50,594 bases of DNA from an uncultured Corynebacterium sp. (lineage in GTDB: Bacteria; Actinomycetota; Actinomycetes; Mycobacteriales; Mycobacteriaceae): assembly GCA_946223355.1 (NCBI GenBank), contig CAMIPB010000019.1, positions 1 to 50,594 on the forward strand, in the 5' to 3' direction. Both the position numbers and the translations under genes were made by a program. Positions 5,123-12,170 of this stretch are shown one piece after another. The notes below the pieces were generated by a model. That model was not told where the DNA came from. It did not search any database and worked only from the letters and a program-made list of their open reading frames with translations. Numbering within the stretch: position 1 is the stretch's first letter; every line of letters begins with the position of its first letter.

Positions 5123-5903
5123 GCCGAGGGTTGATTACAGATCAGTCAGCCAGTACAACACGTTCTCTAGGTGCGCCTACCGCTACCGGCTAGAGCGTAT
5201 CGAAAAGGCTTGGCAGCGTCCAGCGTCCTGGTTGTCGCAAGGCGTAGCGGTTCACGCAGCTATGGAGGCTTGGGAGAAGTCTGGTCGAGAGTTGAACTAC
5301 CAAGAATTGGTAGAGATTTACGACACCGAGTTCATCAAGAGCGTTGACGAACAGGCAGAGCTGACCCCAAACTTTGATTACTGGTTTGGGTCTGGGCCTT
5401 ACGATGGCCCTACCGACATCGAGCGCCGGTTTAAGCTGGGCCACGAGCAGATCGAGAAGCTTACGAGCTGGGCGGACTCACACCCGGAAGAAAAGGTCTG
5501 GATCACCCCGGACGGTGTTCCGGCTGTCGAGATCGAGTTTTTCGAGGAGATGGGCGGGGTCAAGATCAAAGGTTTCATCGACCTGGTTCTTGAAACGCCC
5601 GAGGGCTTGGTAGTCCGCGACTACAAGACGGGCGCGAAGCCCGGAGACGTGTTCCAGCTTACGGTGTACGCCGAAGCGTTGCGGCTGAAGTACGGCGTGG
5701 ATGTTGTTGCCGGAGATTTCATGATGGGCAAAACCGGCAAGCCTACTATCCCGCACCGTTTCAGCGCGGATGACCGCCAGGCGGTTCACGAAGGTTTCGA
5801 GTGGCTGGAAGAGAAGATCCAGGCGGGCGAGTATGAGCCTAACCCGTCCCCTAGCAACTGCCGGATGTGCGCGGTGCGTACCGCTTGCCAGTTTGCCGAG
5901 TAG
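5097..5903 (+). CDS. Cas4/AddB-like PD-(D/E)XK nuclease with Fe-S cluster, 268 aa
   Basis: The nuclease fold is shown by GVAVHAAMEAW (GxxVH motif, around residue 49), FIDLVLETPEGLVVRDYKTG (residues about 159-178, with the Asp, Asp and Lys of the PD-(D/E)XK site) and QLTVYAEAL (QxxxY motif). Four cysteines are placed as in AddB/Cas4 iron-sulphur nucleases: one near the N-terminus in FSRCAYRYRL and three at the C-terminus in CRMCAVRTAC (CxxC, then five residues, then C). The family cuts or resects single-stranded DNA, often 5'-3' with a helicase. In an early phage operon it most likely works in replication-coupled recombination or end processing. The ATG at 5097 overlaps the preceding gene; GAGGACGG provides the ribosome site. 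Confidence 0.85.
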   Translation: MSVGLSIPKPRVDYRSVSQYNTFSRCAYRYRLERIEKAWQRPASWLSQGVAVHAAMEAWEKSGRELNYQELVEIYDTEFIKSVDEQAELTPNFDYWFGSGPYDGPTDIERRFKLGHEQIEKLTSWADSHPEEKVWITPDGVPAVEIEFFEEMGGVKIKGFIDLVLETPEGLVVRDYKTGAKPGDVFQLTVYAEALRLKYGVDVVAGDFMMGKTGKPTIPHRFSADDRQAVHEGFEWLEEKIQAGEYEPNPSPSNCRMCAVRTACQFAE

Positions 5904-5929
5904 ATGACAATCACAACAGGAGATGAGAC

Positions 5930-7024
5930 ATGGTAAATTACAACGGAACAGAGATCCGAGAGCAGGACGGCTCTTGGGCGCTTACGGATGTGGCTAAAGC
6001 TTTGGGCATGTCCATGACCACGATTCGTAAACGAATCACAGACACCTCTGACGGCCCTCGGGGCCGGTCTGGTGTTCCGCTAGTTATGGCTACACCGACC
6101 GCTATCAAACAAGGCTTGGCAGGCTCTACGAAAAAGTCTGTACCGCAGTTCCTGGAGTGGATGGAGAGCCTGGACACCACCCCGTTCTCGTACCCGGTAG
6201 CGACCGAGGATGCTTACGCTGTCGCGGAGACGATGGACGAGCAACTGTTTGACTTTGGTGGGCATAACGTCCGCGTCGTTCTCGACGAGAACAAGGAGCC
6301 TTGGTTTGTCCTTAAAGACGTGTGCGAGATTCTGGAGCATGATAACCCGTCATTAGCGAAACGGCGACTGGATGAACATGACCTTTCCACTGTAAAGGTC
6401 ATCGACAGTTTGGGCAGGTCACAACAGGTTTCTACAGTGAACGAGTCCGGTCTGTACGACGTTATCTTCCAGTCTCGCAAACCGGAAGCTAAGAGGTTCC
6501 GTCGCTGGGTGACTAACGAGGTTCTCCCGGCGATCCGTAAGACGGGTGCTTACATCACGGACAGCATCCTTGACTCGGACGATCCGTGGACGCTGCTAGA
6601 GATCGCACTGACCGAAGGCAAGAAGTTGCGCGACAAGGTTCGAGCTAAGGAGCAAGAGCTCGAAGCCGCCCAGCCAGCCATCGACTTTCACCGCTGGGTT
6701 GGCGTGAGTGAGAAGTCAATCCAGGTTCGAGACCTGGCGGCGCTCATCTCGCGTAACGGTGTTCGGATGACGCAAAACCAGCTGTTCGCAGAGCTCCGCG
6801 AGCGAGGGTTCTTGGTGAAGAACCGACGGTTCGGCGGGTTTGTGAATAACCCGACAATCCGAAGCCTGGATGAAGGCTTGCTCGAGCTGGTGGAATACAC
6901 ATTCTTTGATGCGCACGGTAACGAGCGGTACAACACCCGCACCGACGTTACGCCCAAGGGTCAGGAGTTCTTCCTGAACCTGTTTATTAATGAAGAGAAC
7001 GTCCTGGAAGAGGTTTACGCATGA
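5930..7024 (+). CDS. BRO-N / KilAC antirepressor-like protein, 364 aa
   Basis: Residues 1-80 form an HTH-like N-terminal domain (WALTDVAKALGMSMTTIRKR). Residues about 105-205 are a BRO-N domain (VRVVLDENKEPWFVLKDVCE, then RFRRWVTNEVLPAIRKTGAY). Residues about 245-360 match the KilAC domain (QVRDLAALISRNGVRMTQNQ, then NERYNTRTDVTPKGQEFF). Such multi-domain proteins act as phage antirepressors or DNA-binding regulators (P22 Ant, phage BRO proteins). The ATG follows AGGAG. An antirepressor in a temperate phage implies a repressor partner, but none was recognised in the window. Confidence 0.85.
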   Translation: MVNYNGTEIREQDGSWALTDVAKALGMSMTTIRKRITDTSDGPRGRSGVPLVMATPTAIKQGLAGSTKKSVPQFLEWMESLDTTPFSYPVATEDAYAVAETMDEQLFDFGGHNVRVVLDENKEPWFVLKDVCEILEHDNPSLAKRRLDEHDLSTVKVIDSLGRSQQVSTVNESGLYDVIFQSRKPEAKRFRRWVTNEVLPAIRKTGAYITDSILDSDDPWTLLEIALTEGKKLRDKVRAKEQELEAAQPAIDFHRWVGVSEKSIQVRDLAALISRNGVRMTQNQLFAELRERGFLVKNRRFGGFVNNPTIRSLDEGLLELVEYTFFDAHGNERYNTRTDVTPKGQEFFLNLFINEENVLEEVYA

Positions 7025-7212
7025 TTACGTTCTTAAACTTTATCGTGGTTGTGGCCGGGAGCCTGATGCTCTTGATGGTTGCAGCCTTGTTCGTGCTGCT
7101 GGTATTGATGACAATCGCAGAATGGAGAAACGTGTATGCTGACGTTGACGCAGAGTGCGGCGATCAAAGGATCGTCCGGGGAGCCGTTGCCAACAGTATG
7201 GGAAAGCCTTGA
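7021..7212 (+). CDS. Small membrane protein, 63 aa
   Basis: The ATG overlaps the preceding stop (ATGA), so translation is coupled. Residues 3-34 form one long hydrophobic stretch (FLNFIVVVAGSLMLLMVAAL, then FVLLVLMTIA), one membrane helix or a tight pair, followed by a soluble C-terminal tail. The end overlaps the helicase gene start by 77 bases. No family recognised. Confidence 0.65.
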   Translation: MITFLNFIVVVAGSLMLLMVAALFVLLVLMTIAEWRNVYADVDAECGDQRIVRGAVANSMGKP

Positions 7213-7969
7213 TGCTGAGGGGACTCGGTTTCTCCGAGGTCAGCTGGCACTAGTCGCCGCTGGTCCTGGCGTAGGCAAGAGTGCGTTCGTTCTTTCGTAC
7301 GCTTTGCGTTCTAAGGTTTCGTGCTTGTACTTCTCGGCTGACTCTGATGCGTTTGTTCAGCTCTCGAGGTCGCTTGCGATTCTCGGGGGTATGAACATGA
7401 CAGACTCGTCTAACGCTGTGCTGTCCGGGGATTACGAACGCATTAAAGGCTTGGTGGGCGAGGTTCCGATCAGGTTTAACTACGCCCCCTCCCCCACTCT
7501 CGACACGATCACTACGCAAATCCACGCTTACGAGGAGTTGCACGGTGACTACCCCGAGCTGATCGTGGTGGATAACGCGCTGGACGTGGTTATGGAAGGC
7601 GGCGACATCGACCAGGCGCAAAGCCTTGATGCTTTGATGGCTTGGCTGCACGAGCTCGCTCGGACTACGGACGCTTGCGTTATCGTGCTGCACCACGTTA
7701 CCGGCCCGTACAACGACGCTAACCAGCCGATTCCGTTGTCCGGCGTTAAGGGCCAGATCGGGCGTGTGCCCGAGCTGATACTCACGCTGCATAAAGCTTT
7801 GGGCGAGTACGGAGGCCCGGACGAGATTCGAGTCTCGACGGTAAAGAACCGTGGCCAAAAAGCTGACCCGACCGGGCAGAGCTTTGTCAGCCTGGATTTC
7901 GACGGGTACCGCATGAGTATCCAAGACAAGCAAACTAGGACGGATCATCACGATCCGTTCGCACTATAG
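7136..7969 (+). CDS. RecA-fold replicative helicase-like ATPase, 277 aa
   Basis: Walker A is GPGVGKS near residues 43-49 in LALVAAGPGVGKSAFVLSYA; Walker B is ELIVVDNALD near 140. The HHVTGPYND segment and the later GVKGQIGRVPELILTL fit the DnaB/RepA/KaiC-type hexameric helicase family, and VSTVKNRGQKADPTG resembles the conserved C-terminal arginine-finger region. At 277 residues it has only the ATPase domain, without a DnaB N-terminal primase-interacting domain. It probably unwinds the fork together with the two-part primase 1.5 kb downstream. GGAG lies 9 bases before the ATG. Confidence 0.85.
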   Translation: MLTLTQSAAIKGSSGEPLPTVWESLDAEGTRFLRGQLALVAAGPGVGKSAFVLSYALRSKVSCLYFSADSDAFVQLSRSLAILGGMNMTDSSNAVLSGDYERIKGLVGEVPIRFNYAPSPTLDTITTQIHAYEELHGDYPELIVVDNALDVVMEGGDIDQAQSLDALMAWLHELARTTDACVIVLHHVTGPYNDANQPIPLSGVKGQIGRVPELILTLHKALGEYGGPDEIRVSTVKNRGQKADPTGQSFVSLDFDGYRMSIQDKQTRTDHHDPFAL

Positions 7970-7976
7970 GAGCAGA

Positions 7977-8288
7977 ATGTCTGACGTTTTATTAAACAAG
8001 GTTCCGCCATTTCCTCCTGGCTTGGACGAGGAGGACTGCTGGTTCTGCTACGAGTACCGAGCGAGCAACGAAGATTTCATCTCACCCTGGTTCGAGGATG
8101 AGTTCGACATCTTTGATTATCTAGAAAGCCTTGATGACTTTCTAATCACCCGAAAGTATATCCGCTCGAGCGACGGTATCCGCGAGGATGACGGCTTGGG
8201 TGACTATCACAGCTTGCCGGTGAGCAACCTGGATATTCTTTACGAGCCTTCAGGGCACCAGAGTCCGGAGGATGATGTTGTTCCCTAA
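7977..8288 (+). CDS. Unrecognised acidic protein, 103 aa
   Basis: The ATG at 7977 follows AGGAG directly after the helicase gene. The product is rich in Asp, Glu, Phe and Tyr (EDCWFCYEYRASNEDF, then WFEDEFDIFDYLESLDDFLI), with one CxxC-like start (CWFC). It has no membrane segment. The family is not recognised; its coupling to the helicase suggests a role in replication, but this is inference. Confidence 0.7.
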   Translation: MSDVLLNKVPPFPPGLDEEDCWFCYEYRASNEDFISPWFEDEFDIFDYLESLDDFLITRKYIRSSDGIREDDGLGDYHSLPVSNLDILYEPSGHQSPEDDVVP

Positions 8289-8508
8289 AGCAAGCAGCGG
8301 ACTCGAGGTGGCTGTTGGAGCTGTGGTTATCGCCCTGGTGTTGTTTGCCCTGGCTATCGCTCCGGTCGGAATGAAAAGGCCGGAGGGTTACCCGTTCGCG
8401 GTTGAGCTGTCTACCGGAGAGTTCTTGGTGTGCGACAGGTTTTGGGATGACCAGGCGATATGCCGGATAAGAGGCTTCAAACCGGAGGAGGTTCGATTGA
8501 TTGAGTAA
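8272..8508 (+). CDS. Single-pass membrane protein, 78 aa
   Basis: The start is ATG 8272 or 8275, both right after GGAGG. Residues 10-32 are a membrane helix (LEVAVGAVVIALVLFALAIA). The soluble tail contains YPFAVELSTGEFLVCDRFWD and a C-terminal KPEEVRLIE, like a short beta domain exposed in the cytoplasm. It overlaps both neighbours by 17 and 8 bases. No family recognised. Confidence 0.65.
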   Translation: MMLFPKASSGLEVAVGAVVIALVLFALAIAPVGMKRPEGYPFAVELSTGEFLVCDRFWDDQAICRIRGFKPEEVRLIE

Positions 8509-8920
8509 GAAACGGTGCGTGGATTGCGTGAAAGAAGGCATCACCACGCATAGAGCGGCAAAGTATCCGGGCCCGAGGTGCTATACGCACCATCAGGCGA
8601 GGAAGCGTAAGCAAAGCGCAGCCCGTCACGGAGCTCATATCTCAGCGACGTACGGGATCACCTCCGAGGAGTACGACGCTATCTACAAAGCGCAAGGCGG
8701 TGTGTGCGCTATCTGCCGGAGAGCGAGCGGTAAGCGAAGAAGGCTTGCCGTAGACCACGACCACAAGACTGGGTTTGTTAGAGGCTTGCTCTGTAAGCCT
8801 TGCAACAGGAACGTGCTTGGTCATCTTCGGGACGATCCGGAAGCTCTGGATAGAGCTATCGGATACCTGCACCACCCTCCCGCGTTCGACGTGATTGGAA
8901 AAAGGAAGGCACCAAAATGA
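8501..8920 (+). CDS. Recombination endonuclease VII-type HNH nuclease, 139 aa
   Basis: The TTG start at 8501 follows GGAGGAGG. Zinc-binding pairs are CVDC near the N-terminus, and CAIC with CKPC in the core. The catalytic part is RRRLAVDHDHKTGFVRGLLC (DHDH with downstream GLLC), followed by CNRNVLGHLRDDPEALDRAI. This order (YGIT..EYDA, CAIC, VDHDH, RGLLC..CN) is that of the endonuclease VII family, which resolves branched DNA in phage replication and recombination. Length and motifs are complete. It is encoded in the replication operon, distinct from the packaging-associated HNH at 50029-50322. Confidence 0.9.
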   Translation: MSKKRCVDCVKEGITTHRAAKYPGPRCYTHHQARKRKQSAARHGAHISATYGITSEEYDAIYKAQGGVCAICRRASGKRRRLAVDHDHKTGFVRGLLCKPCNRNVLGHLRDDPEALDRAIGYLHHPPAFDVIGKRKAPK

Positions 8921-9219
8921 AAATTAAGCTTGTTGACCACAAGACAAAGACCGAGGAAGCGTCTTGGGGAACCTGCGAACTGTGTGAACACTTCGGTCCG
9001 TTCGACTTTACCGAGCTAAAGTTCCAGGCGGACGATGGCTCTGATCCTTACTGGGTTGAAGCCTGGTATTACGAGCCGTACGAAGGTCCGTACGGTGTCA
9101 CTATCGAGAATGTGTACGACTTCGCCCACTGGCTCTCCCAGCAGGATTTCCTGGAAGGCACCATCATCGACTATGAGTTCCTAGAGGAGCTGGTCTACGG
9201 GCAGTACAGCGAGGTTTAG
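8917..9219 (+). CDS. Unrecognised protein, 100 aa
   Basis: The ATG overlaps the preceding stop by four bases. The product contains an N-terminal basic strand, a CxxC motif (CELC near residue 21) and a strongly aromatic acidic core (YWVEAWYYEPYEGPYGVTIE), ending in DYEFLEELVYGQYSEV. No catalytic motif is visible. Homologous small acidic proteins are common in actinophage early operons, but I cannot name a family. Confidence 0.7.
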   Translation: MKIKLVDHKTKTEEASWGTCELCEHFGPFDFTELKFQADDGSDPYWVEAWYYEPYEGPYGVTIENVYDFAHWLSQQDFLEGTIIDYEFLEELVYGQYSEV

Positions 9220-9220
9220 T

Positions 9221-9412
9221 ATGCTCTTCAAGTTTATCCACTGGTTCGAGTTTGTGCTGGGGATCACGCTGATCGCAGAGCCGTTGTCCGAAGAAAGCTT
9301 ATGGCTGGCGATAGCTACCGGGGCTGTTGGTGGTTTACTAACACTATTCGGGATTGACGGTATCGTCCGTGACCTTTTGGAGGAGTACCTGAATGATTCG
9401 AGAGGTTCTTGA
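9221..9412 (+). CDS. Small membrane protein, 63 aa
   Basis: The ATG is one base after the previous stop, with GAGG upstream. Residues 8-45 are hydrophobic in two blocks (FVLGITLIAEP and LWLAIATGAVGGLLTLFGI), suggesting two membrane passes or one plus a re-entrant segment. It overlaps the primase gene by 20 bases. No function can be assigned. Confidence 0.65.
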   Translation: MLFKFIHWFEFVLGITLIAEPLSEESLWLAIATGAVGGLLTLFGIDGIVRDLLEEYLNDSRGS

Positions 9413-9725
9413 GCATTATTTCCCGGCGTGGGAAGCCCCGGAGGACTACGGGTACGGCGGCTGGCTGAAGTGCGAGTGCCCCGTACACGACGATGACAAC
9501 CCGAGCGCGAGCGTGAGTTTCGAGCTCGACGGCTTTAAGTGCCACGGGTGCGGGTACTCGGGCGATTACATCAAGATTATCGAGAAGGAGGATGAGTGCG
9601 GGTATGCCGAGGCTCTCGCTATCGCAGCGAGAATCGCTGAACAGCGCGGTATCGAGGTACCACCAGAGCTTGGAAGGAAGTCCAGCCGAAGAGTATCTCC
9701 GCCAGCGAGGTTTCGACCTCTCTGA
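9393..9725 (+). CDS. Primase zinc-binding (CHC2) subunit, 110 aa
   Basis: The DnaG-type zinc ribbon is complete: CECPVHDDDNPSASVSFELD, then FKCHGCGYSGDYI, giving CxC..H..CxxC near residues 27-54. The following helix YAEALAIAARIAEQRGIEVP corresponds to the helical linker after the zinc domain. The last 15-20 residues (RKSSRRVSPPARFRPL) look like out-of-frame sequence. The natural continuation, LEGSPAEEYLRQRGF, is found in the +1 frame from about 9660 in the next ORF. The zinc domain recognises template DNA; the TOPRIM domain next door makes the primer. Confidence 0.85.
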   Translation: MIREVLEHYFPAWEAPEDYGYGGWLKCECPVHDDDNPSASVSFELDGFKCHGCGYSGDYIKIIEKEDECGYAEALAIAARIAEQRGIEVPPELGRKSSRRVSPPARFRPL

Positions 9726-10248
9726 CGTAAGCAAGTACAGGCTTGGGTTTGTCGAAGATCCGTTGCCCGAACACACCAAGTACGAGGGCAAGCTGGCGAT
9801 CCCCTACCTACGGTGGCACCCGAGGTTTGGGTGGGGCACGGTGGACATCCGGTTCCGGTCTTTGGACGATTCCAAGCCTAAGTATCAGAGTATGCCGGGG
9901 TCACGTCCTCGGATTTACAACACCAACGCGCTGATGGACGGCGGACTCGAGGTAGGCGTGTGCGAAGGCGAGATTGACGCTATCACGCTAACGCTCGCGG
10001 GTATGCCTACAGCAGGCTTTCCTGGAGCTACGACGCTACAGCCGCACTGGCTCAGCTTGTTCGAGGGATACACGCGGGTGAACGTGTTTACCGACGGTGA
10101 TGAAGCCGGAGACAAGTTCGCTCAGTCCATCGCTAAGAAACTACCGACCGCTCGGGTAATCAGATTCCCGGACGGCGAGGACGCTAACAGCACTTACCAG
10201 GACGGAGGAGTAGAGATACTCCGGTCGTTCTGGATTGAGGAGGAGTAA
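9604..10248 (+). CDS. Primase TOPRIM subunit, about 214 aa
   Basis: The catalytic TOPRIM motifs are VGVCEGEIDAITL (conserved Glu and Asp) and NVFTDGDEAGDKFAQSIAKK (DxD), preceded by the primase signature SPAEEYLRQRGFDLSDVSKY and LAIPYLRWH. The start is uncertain: the ATG at 9592 abuts AAGGAG, the ATG at 9604 is 13 bases from it. It may instead be reached by a +1 frameshift from the zinc-binding ORF, which it overlaps by more than 100 bases. It lacks a DnaG C-terminal helicase-binding domain. It probably synthesises primers with the upstream zinc domain and the RecA-fold helicase. Confidence 0.85.
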   Translation: MPRLSLSQRESLNSAVSRYHQSLEGSPAEEYLRQRGFDLSDVSKYRLGFVEDPLPEHTKYEGKLAIPYLRWHPRFGWGTVDIRFRSLDDSKPKYQSMPGSRPRIYNTNALMDGGLEVGVCEGEIDAITLTLAGMPTAGFPGATTLQPHWLSLFEGYTRVNVFTDGDEAGDKFAQSIAKKLPTARVIRFPDGEDANSTYQDGGVEILRSFWIEEE

Positions 10249-10457
10249 TGGAACTTCAGTATCTACAGGCTGTATCGGGGGATGTGGTTATCCCTCCGTA
10301 CGACAAGAACGACCCGGATGACGCAGCCGTACTCGTCTACCCGGTAGGCGAGGAAATCTGCATCGGCCTAGACAACCTGGAGTACGACCGAATCGACATC
10401 CACAAATCCCAGGTTAATGACCTGATCGACGCCCTTAAAACCGTGAAGGAGATGTAA
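10248..10457 (+). CDS. Small protein of tandem paralogue pair (copy 1), 69 aa
   Basis: The start overlaps the primase stop (TAATG). The product has GDVVIPPYD near residue 11, an acidic beta-rich middle, and ends in a helix QVNDLIDALKTVKEM. The next gene shares the same block, the same length and the same type of end, so this pair is a tandem duplication. The function is unknown. Confidence 0.75.
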   Translation: MELQYLQAVSGDVVIPPYDKNDPDDAAVLVYPVGEEICIGLDNLEYDRIDIHKSQVNDLIDALKTVKEM

Positions 10458-10669
10458 TGAATCTTCAGACTCTCGAAACCAAACCAGGGGATGTCGTTAT
10501 TCCCCCGTACGACGATTCGTACGGAGAGGTTGCCACTCTCCTCACCTACGAGGACGGAGAGATCGTCATCTTTCTGGATGACGGCTACACCGACGGGATC
10601 GCTTTCAACGTGAACCAAGCCGATGCCGTTATCGAGGCTATCAAGACCCTGAAGGAGAACAATGCCTAA
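10457..10669 (+). CDS. Small protein of tandem paralogue pair (copy 2), 70 aa
   Basis: It is joined to copy 1 by TAATG. It repeats LQTLETKPGDVVIPPYD at the start and QADAVIEAIKTLKE at the end, aligned without gaps of note to copy 1, while the middle has diverged. The fold looks like a short beta-sheet plus C-terminal helix. The gene overlaps nrdH by eight bases. No known family recognised. Confidence 0.75.
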   Translation: MNLQTLETKPGDVVIPPYDDSYGEVATLLTYEDGEIVIFLDDGYTDGIAFNVNQADAVIEAIKTLKENNA

Positions 10670-10895
10670 CAAAGTAAACGTCTACACCCAGCCAGGCTGC
10701 GGGCATTGCTTACAGACCAAGAAGCTGCTTGACAAACTCGGTATTGAGTACGTCGAGGTTGATGTCGTAGACAACCCCGAGCAGCGGGACAAGATCACGA
10801 ACGAGTGGGGCTTTACCCAAGTCCCGGTTGTCGAGACTAAGGACGATGTTTGGTCGGGCCACCGACCGGAGAGGATCAAAGAAATTGTCGGCTAA
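10662..10895 (+). CDS. nrdH: NrdH-like glutaredoxin/thioredoxin, 77 aa
   Basis: It has the typical NrdH length, with the redox centre CGHC near residues 12-15 in YTQPGCGHCLQTKKLLDKLG, the TQVPVVET cis-proline segment near 52-59 and a C-terminal helix. NrdH supplies electrons to class Ib ribonucleotide reductase; NrdF, NrdI and NrdE are encoded 4-10 kb downstream in the same operon. CGHC is less usual than the CVQC or CMQC of many bacterial NrdH proteins. AAGGAG precedes the ATG. Confidence 0.85.
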   Translation: MPNKVNVYTQPGCGHCLQTKKLLDKLGIEYVEVDVVDNPEQRDKITNEWGFTQVPVVETKDDVWSGHRPERIKEIVG

Positions 10896-11163
10896 AGAAC
10901 GTATCGAGCAGCTCGTCAAGACTATCGGCGGCAACACCACCGAGATCTACAAAGACTATAACGGCGCGTACCAGTATCACGAGGCCCACGGCGAGCTGGA
11001 CATCCGAATCACTAACTCTGCGGACTTCGACTGCCCGTGGGTGGACATCTTCCACTTCCGAGCAGGCCCGGTTGCGTTGTACCGAGTCCAGGACGATGAC
11101 ATCGCCGCCGAGCTGATCGCGGAGTACAAGGAGATCTTTCGTGAAACCCCTGGTTCTGACTAG
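10885..11163 (+). CDS. Unrecognised small protein, 92 aa
   Basis: The TTG at 10885 has GAGAGGA (10870-10876) upstream and overlaps the nrdH stop by 11 bases; the upstream extension to 10828 would lie wholly in nrdH. The product is mixed alpha/beta: an N-terminal helix (SAKERIEQLVKTIGG), strands GELDIRITNSADFDCPWVDI and a C-terminal acidic helix DDIAAELIAEYKEIF. No family recognised. Confidence 0.7.
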   Translation: MSAKERIEQLVKTIGGNTTEIYKDYNGAYQYHEAHGELDIRITNSADFDCPWVDIFHFRAGPVALYRVQDDDIAAELIAEYKEIFRETPGSD

Positions 11164-11308
11164 ATCGCAAATCGAGAAGCACTACAAGCTCTCTACCGAG
11201 GAGAGTATCGAGCTGTGCGAAAAGCTGGATTCGGTCGGCTTTTACGAGCGCACCGACAACCCGCTGTTTTCCCGTAAGGACGTAGAGAAGGAGCTCAAGA
11301 ATGACTGA
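11141..11308 (+). CDS. Small winged-helix/excisionase-like protein, 55 aa
   Basis: The GTG at 11141 follows AAGGAG (11128-11133) at 7 bases and overlaps the previous gene by 23 bases; the stop overlaps the next ATG (ATGACTGA). The product starts MKPLVLTRSQIEKHYKLSTE, then ELCEKLDSVGFYERTDN, and ends PLFSRKDVEKELKND. A helix pair followed by a short wing and a final xFSRKDVEKEL helix is the outline of MerR/excisionase-type DNA-binding proteins. It could be a recombination directionality factor for the serine integrase, or a small transcription factor. This is a tentative reading. Confidence 0.55.
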   Translation: MKPLVLTRSQIEKHYKLSTEESIELCEKLDSVGFYERTDNPLFSRKDVEKELKND

Positions 11309-12170
11309 GAACGTCAACCACCCCGACCACTACAAGGCAGGCAACCTCGAGGTTATTGACATCATCGAGGAATACGGCCTGGACTTCCACCTCGGAAACG
11401 CGGTGAAGTACATCCTCCGAGCGGGCCGTAAGACCGAGGATCCGATCGAAGATCTCGAGAAGGCCGTCTGGTACATCCAGCGTTTCCTGGATTACGAGGT
11501 CCGATACACCCTCACCCCGAAGGGCGAGGCCGTGGCGGAGCTGATTAAGGCCGGGTTCCAGCCACCGATTGTTGAGCGTCTCGGTCTCCGTACTCGTAGC
11601 GGGTTCGTCTGGGAGCTAACAAACGAGGGTGCTTGGTACTGCAAGGATCTTGAAATCACCAAGAACAACGATGAAATCGTCGCCAAGTTAAAGATTTCTG
11701 GTGGAGATCTCATCGACTTGGGCGAATCTAAGAATGAGACGGTAGAGGCCCCGGAGCCGACTCCTCGACAAAAGGCTATCGACCTGATTAAGGCTGCTGG
11801 CTATTACGTCCCGGATAGCAACGAGCTGTTTTACGTAAACCCGAACGGAGTGGCGTGGGAGCTGAACGGCGATGGTGAGTGGCGTAGCGGCCACTCCCGG
11901 TTCTCAACCGCTGATGTTATTCGATACCTGGGTAATGACGGAGGTAAATACTCTGGCACTATCCGCTCCTCCTCTACGGCGGATTCCACTGTCAAGGATC
12001 GTGCGAGCAATCCGACCGAGGGTACCAAGGTCGTAGACTCTGACGGCGATGACTGGGAGTTTAAGAATGGCTCTTGGTACCTGTTTGGTGAGTCTTACAA
12101 CACCCCCTACTCAGACCTCCCCGACTGGGCAGAGCCGTACCGACTCCCGGACGAGAAGGGTGATGAGTAG
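11301..12170 (+). CDS. DUF3310-domain protein with repeated C-terminal module, 289 aa
   Basis: Residues 3-60 (VNHPDHYKAGNLEVIDIIEE, then FHLGNAVKYILRAGRKT and DLEKAVWYIQRFL) match DUF3310, a short helical domain common in phages and sometimes annotated as nucleotide kinase-related without firm proof. Residues 70-150 and 160-225 look like two related modules: each has a helix (AVAELIKAGFQP and KAIDLIKAAGYYV) followed by a WELxGxGxW motif (WELTNEGAWYC and WELNGDGEWRS). A third weaker WEFKNGSWYL follows near residue 260. The repeats may bind nucleic acid or protein. The molecular function is unknown. Confidence 0.75.
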   Translation: MTENVNHPDHYKAGNLEVIDIIEEYGLDFHLGNAVKYILRAGRKTEDPIEDLEKAVWYIQRFLDYEVRYTLTPKGEAVAELIKAGFQPPIVERLGLRTRSGFVWELTNEGAWYCKDLEITKNNDEIVAKLKISGGDLIDLGESKNETVEAPEPTPRQKAIDLIKAAGYYVPDSNELFYVNPNGVAWELNGDGEWRSGHSRFSTADVIRYLGNDGGKYSGTIRSSSTADSTVKDRASNPTEGTKVVDSDGDDWEFKNGSWYLFGESYNTPYSDLPDWAEPYRLPDEKGDE

